Assembly: GCF_009223885.1 (NCBI RefSeq)
Contig: NZ_CP045144.1
Location: 1,674,001-1,738,000, forward strand
From: Ancylobacter sp. TS-1
GTDB lineage: Bacteria; Pseudomonadota; Alphaproteobacteria; Rhizobiales; Xanthobacteraceae
Direction of reading: 5' to 3'
Length of the DNA stretch: 64,000 nt
Each line of letters opens with the position of its first letter. Within the stretch, counting starts at the first letter, position 1. A program made the position numbers and the translations under genes. The notes beneath the pieces were generated by a model. It saw nothing but the letters and a program-made list of their open reading frames with translations, was not told the DNA's origin and did not search any database. Positions 1 through 7,990 of the stretch are shown here, piece after piece.

Positions 1-492
1 GGACTGCATGTCGGGATATTGCAGCTTCACCGCCAGCTCGGCGCCGTCGGGCGCACGGGCACGGTGCACTTGCCCGAGCGAGGCGGCGGCGGCCGGCTCC
101 TTGTCGAAGGAGAGGAAGCGGCCGGCCCAGTCGGGGCCGAGTTCCGCCATCATGCGGCGCTTCACGAAGGCCCAGCCCATGGGCGGCGCCTGGTTCTGCA
201 GCGTCGCCAGCTCGGCGGCATATTCGGGCGGCAGCGCGTCGGGAATGGTGGCCAGAAGCTGGGCGACCTTCATGATCGGGCCCTTGAGGCCCCCCAGCGC
301 GGCGGCCAGCGCCGCCGCATTGCCGCCATTGTGGTCGTCGACCCCGAACAGCCGCATGCCGGCGATGCGCGCCGCGACGCCGCCGACCTTCGTTCCGACG
401 CGCGCATAGCGCGCCGCGCGGGCGGTCAGGCGGTTGGCCTCGCTGTCGCGCGGCGGGACCGGGGCGGAATCGGGCGTGTCGTCGTCGGACAT
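1..492 (-). CDS. AarF/ABC1/UbiB family kinase-like protein (3' end outside window)
   Basis: Reading leftwards from an ATG at 492, the frame stays open for 164 codons to the window edge, so only the N-terminal part is visible. It begins MSDDDTPDS and contains an ABC1/UbiB-type extension with LKGPIMKVAQ (about residues 64-73), which corresponds to the family KxGQ motif with Ala in place of Gly. An alanine-rich nucleotide loop, AAAASLGQVHRA, follows at about 137-148 and a VAIK-like Lys in AVKLQYP near 156-162. ABC1 proteins are atypical kinases or ATPases that support ubiquinone biosynthesis or membrane lipid handling. This type is usually annotated AarF/ABC1/UbiB and need not be true UbiB. The family call is secure; the role is inferred. 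Confidence 0.85.
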   Translation of the reverse strand, partial: MSDDDTPDSAPVPPRDSEANRLTARAARYARVGTKVGGVAARIAGMRLFGVDDHNGGNAAALAAALGGLKGPIMKVAQLLATIPDALPPEYAAELATLQNQAPPMGWAFVKRRMMAELGPDWAGRFLSFDKEPAAAASLGQVHRARAPDGAELAVKLQYPDMQS

Positions 493-538
493 GCCCACTA
501 GCTAGGACGCCGGCGCCGGCGCGCAACCGGGACGGCGC

Positions 539-1039
539 TCATGTCGCAGGACCGCCGCGCCGCGCCAGCTTCTGCGCCAGCAGCAGGCCGAGCACCGCCA
601 GCGGGGTGAGGAAATCGGTGTAGAGGATGGGGCCGGCATTGCCGGCGGCGTGATTGCCGGTCTCGGCGATCTGGACGAGATGGCCGACGCCGGCGCCGCC
701 GAGGAAGCCGAGCGAGACCACGCCGACCGCCGCGCGGAAGCCGGGCGACGACACGAAGGCGCCGATCACCCCGGCCAGGCCGATGCCGAGATTGGCCATG
801 CCGACCTCGAACTGGAACGGGCTCGGCGCCCAGCCGATGGCGGCGGCGGACTGCGCGGCGAAGAAGACATGGCCGAGAAAGGCCCACAGCCCGACAAGGC
901 CGACCGGGATCAGCAGGATGTACCGCAGAAGCTGGTCGGCTACCGCCGCGAGCGTGAGCGGGCGCGGCCCGCGCAGCAGGAGGACCGCCGGAATCGCCAG
1001 CGCCGCGACCCAGGCCAGCAGCGGAACCCAGAACACCAT
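539..1039 (-). CDS. DUF6790 family integral membrane protein
   Basis: A 166-residue hydrophobic protein with about five membrane segments. I chose the ATG at 1039 (MVFWVPLL) because GGAGAT lies just upstream; a longer frame to 1069 lacks a ribosome binding site. SPFQFEVGMANLGIG around residues 73-87 and GHLVQI plus AAGNAGPILY near 119-138 match the pattern I associate with DUF6790 proteins, which have no established function. It lies 46 bp from the ABC1 gene on the same strand and 70 bp from the DUF3445 gene upstream, so co-transcription is possible. Confidence 0.8.
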   Translation of the reverse strand: MVFWVPLLAWVAALAIPAVLLLRGPRPLTLAAVADQLLRYILLIPVGLVGLWAFLGHVFFAAQSAAAIGWAPSPFQFEVGMANLGIGLAGVIGAFVSSPGFRAAVGVVSLGFLGGAGVGHLVQIAETGNHAAGNAGPILYTDFLTPLAVLGLLLAQKLARRGGPAT

Positions 1040-1109
1040 GTTGCATCTCCCCATGCGGGCCGGCCGCAAGGCCGCGCCCGAATGTCGGCACTCCCAAGCG
1101 CGAGTAAGC

Positions 1110-2048
1110 CTACTCGCCCCGGGCGATGCGCTCCAGCGCGGCGGCGACGGCGTCGCGGTGCTCGGTCAGCGCCTTGTAGGCGAGCTGCTCGGCATCGAGG
1201 CCGAGGATCTGCTCACGTAGCGAGGCGGCGAGCGCCCTCCCCTCCGGGTGGCGGCGGAAGGTCGAGAACGGGTCGACATGGATGCGCACCGCGAACAACA
1301 TGTCGCCGCTCGCCGGCATGCGGCGCAGCGCCTGCCGCTCCACCCGCACGAAGGCCTCCGGCGCCAGATTGGCGGGGTCGTCGAACCACTGGCGCGGGCG
1401 CTCCTTGGATTCGGGGTGGTGCAGTTCGTCGTCGGGATAGATCGACCAGTTCACCCGCCAGACCGGCTGGTCGACCTTCAGGTTCTCGAAGATGCGGTTC
1501 ATCACCCTGGCGAGCTTGGAGGGATAGCCCGGCACGTTCTCGTGCAGCCGGTCGAGCGTCTGGCCGAAACGCTCGGCAAGCGACCAGGCGGAGGGGAAGC
1601 ACAGCACGGCGGCGGTCAGCCGGTAGCCGGCCTCGCTCGGGGTGAGGATAAGCAGATCGTCGGAGACGAGCTGGCCGGCGATGGCGAGCGGCGCCTCGTC
1701 GGGATCGTCGAGGTCGAAGCTGCGGCCGGTCGGCACAACGGTGATGCGCCGCCCCTCCAGCCGGTAGAGGTCGGGGAAACGCGCCGTCACATGGTCGACG
1801 ATGAGCTGCAGCGCCTCGGCCTGCGACGGCCGGCTCGACGGCTCCTCGCGCAGCACCACGTCGCGCTTGTCGCGGATCAGCGCCTCGCGCTGCGCCAGCG
1901 TGGCGGCGAGCTTCGGGTCGGGCTCGATCCATTCGGCGAGATCGAGCGGGGCGAGGCCGACGGAGAACGCCTTGCGCGAGCCGTCATAGGGCGTGTGGGC
2001 GAAATAGGGGGCGTCATCGGAGGCGGGGGACGGGGCGGCGACGTTCAT
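1110..2048 (-). CDS. DUF3445 (haem-dependent oxidative N-demethylase alpha-like) protein
   Basis: This 312-residue soluble protein resembles DUF3445/HODM alpha-subunit-like proteins. Visible landmarks are the N-terminal AHTPYDGSRKAFSVGLAPL, VVLREEPSS, CFPSAWSLAERFGQTLDRLH in the middle, WRVNWSIYPDDELHHPES, and the C-terminal FAVRIHVDPF followed by a short helix. In the characterised HODM enzyme the alpha subunit binds haem and oxidatively demethylates dimethylamine together with beta, gamma and delta subunits; none of those partners is seen here. Many bacteria carry DUF3445 as a stand-alone gene of unknown substrate, and that seems to be the case. The family assignment is from recalled sequence pattern. 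Confidence 0.8.
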   Translation of the reverse strand: MNVAAPSPASDDAPYFAHTPYDGSRKAFSVGLAPLDLAEWIEPDPKLAATLAQREALIRDKRDVVLREEPSSRPSQAEALQLIVDHVTARFPDLYRLEGRRITVVPTGRSFDLDDPDEAPLAIAGQLVSDDLLILTPSEAGYRLTAAVLCFPSAWSLAERFGQTLDRLHENVPGYPSKLARVMNRIFENLKVDQPVWRVNWSIYPDDELHHPESKERPRQWFDDPANLAPEAFVRVERQALRRMPASGDMLFAVRIHVDPFSTFRRHPEGRALAASLREQILGLDAEQLAYKALTEHRDAVAAALERIARGE

Positions 2049-2204
2049 CGGTCCATGCTCGGCTGGGGGGCGCGGGCAAGCGGCCCGAACCTTCCCAGCT
2101 TAGAACGCGTGCATCCGTTTCGTCAGCCCAACTTTTAGCCACGCCTCCGGGAATGCGCCGCCCTCCCCCGCGGCCTCAGCCCCGGCGGCCCTTGCCCCGT
2201 CGCG

Positions 2205-3227
2205 CTAGCCGAGCTGGTAGGTCAGCGGCACCCAGCGATAGCCCTCGCCGCGCCGCTCGACATAGCCGATGGACGGGAAGGAGGTGTGATAGGCCGCCAC
2301 CGCCAGCCGGTCGGTCGCCGCCATGTCGTAGATCTTCCGCCGCGTGGCGACGCCCGCCTCCTTGTCCTGATCGAACAGCGCGTGCCAGTCCGGCCGCGCC
2401 AGCGAGGCGACCTCGTGATGGGCGCAGTCGCCCCACACCAGCAGGCGCTTGCCCTCGCTCTCGACATGGAAGGCGAGATGGCCCGGCGTGTGGCCATGGG
2501 CCTTCACCGCGCGGATGCCCGGCAGCACCTCGCCGTCGGCGGCGACGAAGCTGGTGCGGTCGGCCAGCGGCAGGAAATGCGAGCGGAACATCACGGCGGA
2601 GCCGTATTCGTTGCTCTCCTTCGGCGCGGCCAGCGGCTTGTCGCTCTTCCAGAAGTCGAACTCGGTGGCGCCGATGACGTAGCGGGCCTTCGGGAAGGTC
2701 GGCTTGCCCTCCGACATCAGCCCGCCAATGTGGTCGGGGTGGGCGTGGGTGAGCACCACCACGTCCACCTGTTCGGGCGTGTAGCCCGCGCTCGCCAGCG
2801 ATTTCACCAGCCAGCCGCCGGCGGGCGGCGGCACGAAGCCGTTGGCGCCGTTGCCGGCGTCGAACAGCACGAGTTCGCGCCCGGTATTGACCAGCGTCGG
2901 CGAGAAGCCGGGGCGGAAACGCTTCTCGGGCAGCAGGTTTGCCGCCATCAGCGCCTCTACCTCGGTGGCCGGGCGGTTCTCGCCGACGATGGGCCACGGA
3001 CCGTCGATCATGGCGCTGGCGTCGAGCAGGCTGGTGACCTCGAAGGTGCCGAGCCGGAAACGCTGGAAGGTCGGCGTCGCGGGCCCCAGCTCCGGCGCGG
3101 CGGCGAAGGCCGGCACGCCGCGCAGTACGGCCGGGGCGGCGAGAAGGCCGAGGGTGGCCGCCAGCGCGTGGCGGCGCGACAGCGCGGGCCCCCGGCGCGG
3201 GCCGGAAGGCGGGAAAAGGGTGTGCAT
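2205..3227 (-). CDS. Tat-exported metallo-beta-lactamase-fold hydrolase
   Basis: A 340-residue MBL-fold metalloenzyme. The N-terminus carries SRRHALAATLGLLAAPAV, a twin-arginine-type signal (RR then hydrophobic core), so it is probably exported folded to the periplasm. The zinc motif HxHxDH is present as THAHPDHIGG, with further ligands in GHTPGHLAFH and WGDCAHHE. The overall layout resembles the MBL group that includes lactonases and glyoxalase II-like enzymes; the substrate cannot be read from sequence. It is divergent from an AraC-type regulator 84 bp away, which may control it. Confidence 0.88.
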   Translation of the reverse strand: MHTLFPPSGPRRGPALSRRHALAATLGLLAAPAVLRGVPAFAAAPELGPATPTFQRFRLGTFEVTSLLDASAMIDGPWPIVGENRPATEVEALMAANLLPEKRFRPGFSPTLVNTGRELVLFDAGNGANGFVPPPAGGWLVKSLASAGYTPEQVDVVVLTHAHPDHIGGLMSEGKPTFPKARYVIGATEFDFWKSDKPLAAPKESNEYGSAVMFRSHFLPLADRTSFVAADGEVLPGIRAVKAHGHTPGHLAFHVESEGKRLLVWGDCAHHEVASLARPDWHALFDQDKEAGVATRRKIYDMAATDRLAVAAYHTSFPSIGYVERRGEGYRWVPLTYQLG

Positions 3228-3276
3228 GGGCGTCCTCCGGGACCGCTTCGCGGCGGGCCTTTTTGATGTTCAAATG

Positions 3277-3295
3277 GGTGCATCGGGCGCGCACC
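3277..3295. promoter_or_regulatory. inverted repeat between divergent MBL and AraC genes (possible operator)
   Basis: The 84-bp divergent gap contains GGTGC at 3277-3281 and its complement GCACC at 3291-3295. A dyad here would suit binding by the neighbouring AraC-type regulator, but the half-sites are short and this is inference only. Confidence 0.25.
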
Positions 3296-3311
3296 TTCGA
3301 GGAGGCTACCC

Positions 3312-4157
3312 ATGGCGCCGCCGAGCCGCTTGTACGAACGTGCGCCCTCCGCCGCGCCGCCCGCAATGGCGGCGCCTGCGCCGCTCTGGCATCTCGATTC
3401 CGAGCGCACCTGCTTCATCGGCCGGCTGACCTACAACGCGCCGCACCAGCACGGCGCGCCGGTTTTCCTCGCCGGGCTCTATGGCTGCTTCGGCCTGCGG
3501 CTCGGCAACGGCCCGTGGCAGTGCGTGCGCACGGCGATGATCCCGGCCGGCGTGGTGCACGAACTCGACGTCGGCGGCGATCCTATCGCCGTGCTCTATA
3601 TCGAGCCGACGCTGGAGGGCGCCCACACGCTGGCGGCGCTGACCGCCGCGGCGTCGGAATCCGGCGGCGGGCTGGTGGCGCAGGCCGGCGAGTTCGCGCT
3701 GCTGCGGGAGATGTGGGAGGACGCGGGCAGCGTCGCCTGGGCGGGCGCAGCGCTCGACGACCTGCTCGGCTTCGGCGCACGGCAGGCGCGCCGGCCGGTC
3801 GATCCGCGCGTCGCGCGCATCCTCGACATGCTGACGGGCGGCGCCGATGACGGGCCGGGCGTCGCCGCCGCCTGCGCGCAGGTGGGGCTCTCGCCGCACC
3901 ATTTCCAGCACCTGTTCACCCGCGAGGTCGGCGTGCCCTATCGCCGCTACCGCGCCTGGACGCGCATGCGCCGGGCCATCGCGACGGTCTCGCAGGGCAG
4001 CAGCTTCACCCGCGCGGCGCATGAAGCCGGCTTCTGCGACCAGGCGCACTTCACCCACGATTTCCGGCGCACCTTCGGCGCGCCGCCCTCGTGGAGCCTC
4101 AGCGGGGTGAGGCTGTCGGGAGACGCGACGCGCCGCAAGGCCGCCGCGTATCCCTAG
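3312..4157 (+). CDS. AraC family transcriptional regulator
   Basis: A 281-residue regulator started by GGAGG six bases before the ATG. The N-terminal half (about 20-110) is a cupin-like sensing domain with APHQHGAPVFLAGLYG-type features (NAPHQHGAPVF). The C-terminal 100 residues hold two helix-turn-helix motifs: GVAAACAQVGLSPHHFQHLF, and AAHEAGFCDQAHFTHDFRR, which matches the AraC signature. It is divergent from the Tat-exported MBL gene, the usual arrangement for a local regulator. The effector is unknown. Confidence 0.92.
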   Translation: MAPPSRLYERAPSAAPPAMAAPAPLWHLDSERTCFIGRLTYNAPHQHGAPVFLAGLYGCFGLRLGNGPWQCVRTAMIPAGVVHELDVGGDPIAVLYIEPTLEGAHTLAALTAAASESGGGLVAQAGEFALLREMWEDAGSVAWAGAALDDLLGFGARQARRPVDPRVARILDMLTGGADDGPGVAAACAQVGLSPHHFQHLFTREVGVPYRRYRAWTRMRRAIATVSQGSSFTRAAHEAGFCDQAHFTHDFRRTFGAPPSWSLSGVRLSGDATRRKAAAYP

Positions 4158-4160
4158 GAA

Positions 4161-4210
4161 GGAGGCTCACGCCTCCTCAGCATCCCCAAGGGGGAGGCTC
4201 ACGCCTCCTC
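4161..4210. terminator. duplicated hairpin at the convergent AraC / pepF ends
   Basis: GGAGGCTCACGCCTCCTC occurs twice, at 4161-4178 and 4193-4210. Each copy folds into a 6-bp stem (GGAGGC/GCCTCC) with a TCAC loop. The second copy overlaps the stop codon and last codons of pepF; the first lies in the 41-bp gap. The two genes converge here, so a bidirectional transcription stop is likely, although there is no clear U-tract. Confidence 0.5.
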
Positions 4211-6043
4211 CATCGCCTCCAGCTCGGCGATCATCCGCTCGATGAGGTTGAGGCCGGTCTGCCAGAAAGCCGGGTCGCGCGCGTCGAGGCCGAAGGGCTT
4301 GAGCAGTTCGGAATGATGCTTGGTGCCGCCGGCCGCCAGCATGGCGAGGTAGCGCTCGGCGAAGCCCTCGGAAGCGTTCTCGTAGACCGCGTAGAGCGAG
4401 TTCACCAGGCAGTCGCCGAAGGCGTAGGCGTAGACATAGAACGGCGAATGGATGAAGTGGCCGATATAGACCCAGTAGTTCTCGTAGCCGGGGCCGAGAT
4501 GGATGGCATCGCCCAGGCTCTCGCTCTGCACCTCCATCCAGATCTTGCAGATGCGCTCGGCGGTCAGCTCGCCATTCTTGCGCTCGGTGTGGATGCGGCG
4601 CTCGAAGGTGTAGAAGGCGATCTGGCGCACCACCGTATTGATCATGTCCTCCACCTTGGAGGCCAGCATCGCCTTGCGGGCGCGTGCATCCGGCGCCGCC
4701 GCCAGCAGGCGGCGGAAGGTCAGCATCTCGCCGAACACGGAAGCCGTCTCGGCCAAGGTGAGCGGGGTCGGCGCCATCAGCGCGCCGTTCGGTGCCGCCA
4801 GCACCTGATGCACGCCATGGCCCAGTTCATGGGCGAGGGTCATCACGTCGCGCGGCTTGCCCATGTAGTTGAGCAGCACATAGGGGTGCGCGGAGGGCAC
4901 GGTCGGGTGTGCGAAGGCGCCCGTCGCCTTGCCGGGGCGCACGCCGGCATCGATCCAGCTCTTGTCGAAGAAGTCGCGGGCGATGTCGGCCATGCGCGGC
5001 GAGAAGGTGGAATAGGCGCCCAGCACCGTGTCGCGGGCCTCGTCCCAGCCGATGGGGCGGGTCTCGACCTTGGGCAGCGGCGCGTTGCGGTCCCAATATT
5101 CCAGCTTGTCCTTGCCGAACCACTTCGCCTTCAGCCGGTAATAGCGGTGGGCGAGGCGCGGATAGGCGGCGTGGACGGAGGAGACCAGCGCGTCCACCAC
5201 CTCGCGCTCGACGCGGTTGGCGAGGTGGCGGGAATCCGCGATGTCCTCGAAGCCGCGCCAGCGGTCGGAGATTTCCTTGTCCTTGGCCAGCGTGTTGGTG
5301 ATGAGGGTGAACAGGCGCAGATTCTCGCCAAACACCTTGGCCAGCGCGTCGGAGGCGATCTTGCGCTTTTCCTCCTCCGGCTCGGCGAGGTAGTTCAGCG
5401 TCTGCTCCAGCGGCAGGATCTCGCCGGCGACGTCGAAGCGCAGCCCGGCGATGGTCTCGTCGAACAGCCGGTTCCACGCCGAGCGGCTGCTGACGCCCTT
5501 CTCGTGGAAGAGCTGCTCGATGCGGTCCTCAAGCTGGTAGGGCTTCTCGGCCCGCACATCGTCGATCCACGGCCGGTACTTGCCGAAGGCGGCCGTGTCG
5601 AGCGCCGCTTCCATCTTCGCGTCGTCGAGCCGGTTCAGCTCCAGCGAGAAGAACAGCAGGTGCGAGGAGGCGTCGGTCAGCTTCTCCTGCACGTCGCCAT
5701 AGAACTTGGCGCGCACCGGGTCGGTGGTGTCGCCGGAATAGACGAGGCCGGCAAAGGAATAGAGGCGGCCGAGCAGGTCCTCGATCTTCTCGTAGCGGGC
5801 GACGATCACGGCCATCTGGCCGCCGGCGTCGGGGGCGTCGAGGACGCCCGCAAGCTTGCCCTTGAAGGCTTCCTCGAAGTTCACGCACTCGGCGGCGACC
5901 GTCGCGAGGTCCGCATGCAGCTCGGGCGAGTCGATCGCCGGATACAGGTCCGTCAGGTCCCATTGCGGGAGATCGCCGAAGGCGGCGGCGGAGGCTTCGG
6001 GCGAGCGGGGCACGAAGGCGAGGCGGTCGAATCGGCGCTGCAT
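4199..6043 (-). CDS. pepF: oligoendopeptidase F (M3 family metallopeptidase)
   Basis: A 614-residue cytosolic zinc peptidase that degrades short peptides. The HExxH motif is in LAHELGHGVHQVL (about 400-412), with the third zinc-ligand region in ETASVFGEML. The C-terminal YVYAYAFGDCLVNSLY and GPGYENYWVYIGHF are typical of PepF/M3B enzymes, and about 600 residues is the normal length. I set the start at the ATG at 6043 (MQRRFDRLAF) with GGAG five bases upstream; a frame extending to 6874 runs through the divergent neighbour and is spurious. Two copies of a palindrome lie at its 3' end. Confidence 0.95.
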   Translation of the reverse strand: MQRRFDRLAFVPRSPEASAAAFGDLPQWDLTDLYPAIDSPELHADLATVAAECVNFEEAFKGKLAGVLDAPDAGGQMAVIVARYEKIEDLLGRLYSFAGLVYSGDTTDPVRAKFYGDVQEKLTDASSHLLFFSLELNRLDDAKMEAALDTAAFGKYRPWIDDVRAEKPYQLEDRIEQLFHEKGVSSRSAWNRLFDETIAGLRFDVAGEILPLEQTLNYLAEPEEEKRKIASDALAKVFGENLRLFTLITNTLAKDKEISDRWRGFEDIADSRHLANRVEREVVDALVSSVHAAYPRLAHRYYRLKAKWFGKDKLEYWDRNAPLPKVETRPIGWDEARDTVLGAYSTFSPRMADIARDFFDKSWIDAGVRPGKATGAFAHPTVPSAHPYVLLNYMGKPRDVMTLAHELGHGVHQVLAAPNGALMAPTPLTLAETASVFGEMLTFRRLLAAAPDARARKAMLASKVEDMINTVVRQIAFYTFERRIHTERKNGELTAERICKIWMEVQSESLGDAIHLGPGYENYWVYIGHFIHSPFYVYAYAFGDCLVNSLYAVYENASEGFAERYLAMLAAGGTKHHSELLKPFGLDARDPAFWQTGLNLIERMIAELEAMEEA

Positions 6044-6220
6044 GTTCACTCCGGCGGGTAAGATGTGATGGCAGTGATATCGTGCGCGCTGGCGGGCTAT
6101 CAACCGCCGCGCCGCACGAAGTGAGCGGGTTCGCTTCTTCCGCCCGCGCCCAAAGGGCCGCGCTGTCCTTGCGAGGCCGTCGGCACGGCGCCATGGTACC
6201 GGCACCAACGGGGAACTGGA

Positions 6221-6958
6221 ATGACGGCTCGACGCGCGCTCGCGCTCCTCGCGACCCTTCTCGCCGGCCTTGCCGGCACCCTCCCCGCCGGGAACGCCGA
6301 CGCGGCGCCGAGGCGGATCGTCATCGTCCGCCACGGCGAGAAGCACACGCCGCTCACCCTGTGCAGCATCGGCAAGGAGCGGGCGCAGGCGCTGGCCGCG
6401 CAATATCTCAGCCCGACGAGCCCGATGAGCCTGCTGCGCGGCGATCCGCCCGCCGCCATCCTCGCCATGACGCTGCATACGGTCGAGACCGCCCGCCCCA
6501 TCGCGCGGGCGTGGAAGATGAAGCTGGTCGCCCCGCCCATCGGCTATGTGCCGATCCGCAACGACCGTTACTTCAACGCCAAGCTCAACACGGTGAACCA
6601 GCGCGTCGCGCGCGACCTGCTGGAGAATCCGCGCTGGCACGGCAAGACGGTGCTGATGGTGTGGGAGCACTTCCACATCGCCAGCGCGGCGCTGGAGGCC
6701 GAGTTCGCCGGCGAACAGATCACGCTGCGCCAGCTCCTGAATCTCGACCGGGTGAAGGGCGTGCCCGGCGGGGTGCCGAAGACCTGGCCGAACCCCAACT
6801 ACAATTTCTTCTGGATCCTCACCTATGACCGGCCGGAGGACACCGTGCCGAGCCGGTTCGAGGTGATCCGGCAATATTTCGCCGAGCCCTTCGCCAACCT
6901 GCCGTCGAATAACTGGGGCGCGCCCGAGCCCCGGCCGCCCGGCAGCGGCTGCACCTGA
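6221..6958 (+). CDS. secreted histidine phosphatase superfamily protein
   Basis: A 245-residue protein with a Sec-type signal (MTARRALALLATLLAGLAG, cleavage near the Ala-Asp-Ala-Ala region). Next comes the branch-1 histidine phosphatase motif RHGEK (IVIVRHGEKHTP), with the phospho-accepting His in R-H-G. A second conserved His would be in VWEHFHIA. The arrangement resembles small extracytoplasmic phosphoglycerate-mutase-like phosphatases; the substrate is unknown. It is divergent from pepF across 177 bp and appears monocistronic. Confidence 0.82.
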   Translation: MTARRALALLATLLAGLAGTLPAGNADAAPRRIVIVRHGEKHTPLTLCSIGKERAQALAAQYLSPTSPMSLLRGDPPAAILAMTLHTVETARPIARAWKMKLVAPPIGYVPIRNDRYFNAKLNTVNQRVARDLLENPRWHGKTVLMVWEHFHIASAALEAEFAGEQITLRQLLNLDRVKGVPGGVPKTWPNPNYNFFWILTYDRPEDTVPSRFEVIRQYFAEPFANLPSNNWGAPEPRPPGSGCT

Positions 6959-7008
6959 CGCCGGCGGCGGGACGTCGTGTCCGGCCTTCCTTTCGGCGGC
7001 GGCGGCGC

Positions 7009-7038
7009 CAAAAGAAAGGGCGCCTTTGCGGGGCGCCC
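7009..7038 (-). terminator. intrinsic terminator of the 88-residue secreted protein gene
   Basis: On the minus strand GGGCGCC and GGCGCCC (7032-7038 and 7018-7024) form a 7-bp stem followed by a U-rich run read from AAAAGAAA on the plus strand. It sits 36 bp after the stop codon of the minus-strand gene. Confidence 0.65.
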
Positions 7039-7074
7039 GAGGTCATTGGTCCGAATGCAGGAAAGAAGCGGCGG

Positions 7075-7341
7075 TCACTCGAAGGTCCGCTTCATCCGCT
7101 GCCAGGGCGAGTTGTAGCCCTGGTAAAGCGGGCCGAAGACCGGCTGGTAGATCGGCACGCCCGCCGTCTGACGGACCTGCTTTTCGCGCACCCGGTCGTG
7201 CTCGCGCACCTGCGCCCGCTCCGGACTTTCGCCGACACGCGGCTGCTCGCGCGGACCGTTGGAGGTGGCGCCGGCGGGAACGACAGCGGCAAGGACGGCC
7301 GCAGCCGCAAGTGCGGCGATGCCTGTGGTTCGAATGCTCAT
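7075..7341 (-). CDS. small secreted protein, unknown function
   Basis: An 88-residue protein beginning MSIRTTGIAALAAAAVLA, a clear Sec signal with cleavage after PAGATS or nearby. GAGGAGG stands six bases before this ATG, which decides the start against a longer frame. The mature part is about 60 residues, charged (Arg, Glu, Gln) and ends VFGPLYQGYNSPWQRMKRTF. I recognise no domain. It is followed by its own terminator. Confidence 0.75.
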   Translation of the reverse strand: MSIRTTGIAALAAAAVLAAVVPAGATSNGPREQPRVGESPERAQVREHDRVREKQVRQTAGVPIYQPVFGPLYQGYNSPWQRMKRTFE

Positions 7342-7503
7342 GACTGCCTCCTCAAAGGTTGGCCTGCCCCGATAACCGGCGAGCCCGCCTGAAAGTTTCA
7401 CGGTCGGCGGCATTCCATGCCCGCGGCGCGGCCTTTTCCCGAATGTGTAGAGAAAGATGGAAAGGCCGGGAACCTTTCGGCCGTCCGCAGCGTTCACACG
7501 CTC

Positions 7504-7761
7504 ATGGAACAGCTCTCCGATCCCTCGCGACTGGTACCGCCCCTGCGCCTTTCCGGCGGGGACGGCGTGCAGGACATCGCGACGCTCGACGAGGCGCTCG
7601 CCTTTGCGGAGCTAAATCCGCATCCCAGAGGCGACTATGAAGGCATGATCCGCCGGCTGCAGGGAGCGCACAGGGCGGAAGATCTCGTGGAAGCGGGCCA
7701 CGCGTTCCGCTGGTGGGCTGAGTCCAATGCGCTTCTCGTACCCCAGCCGCCCGCCCGCTAG
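7504..7761 (+). CDS. small DUF982-like protein
   Basis: An 85-residue acidic protein that I start at the ATG at 7504 (MEQLSDPSRL). The central pattern, DEALAFAELNPHPRGDYEG followed by an Arg-Leu-rich helix and AEDLVEAGHAFRWWAESN, resembles the DUF982 layout common in rhizobia (a short acidic lead, a helix, then an Ala-rich helix ending in a hydrophobic tail). The similarity is weak and by eye. No partner gene is obvious. Confidence 0.55.
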   Translation: MEQLSDPSRLVPPLRLSGGDGVQDIATLDEALAFAELNPHPRGDYEGMIRRLQGAHRAEDLVEAGHAFRWWAESNALLVPQPPAR

Positions 7762-7990
7762 GCGGCCCCCGCTCCGTCGGCCGGCGCAGGACCGCAGCCC
7801 GCCGATGCGTGGCGGCTTGCCTTCTGGTTGTCGCCGCACGAGAATAACCGGGAGGAGTTGCCGTCGCGTGACGTCTTTCCTCGACTCGGCCCCCCCGGCT
7901 GTTCAAAGCTGCATGGCATTTCTTTCCGGCGTCCGTCGGCACAGCCCGGAGTGACCAGCGTATGTGCCGACAGCGGGGGGCCTTCCGTCG

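Noticed and set aside
4199..6874. 891-codon version of pepF
   Set aside because: The additional N-terminal 277 codons run through the divergent phosphatase gene and are unlike any PepF; the ATG at 6043 with GGAG fits family length.
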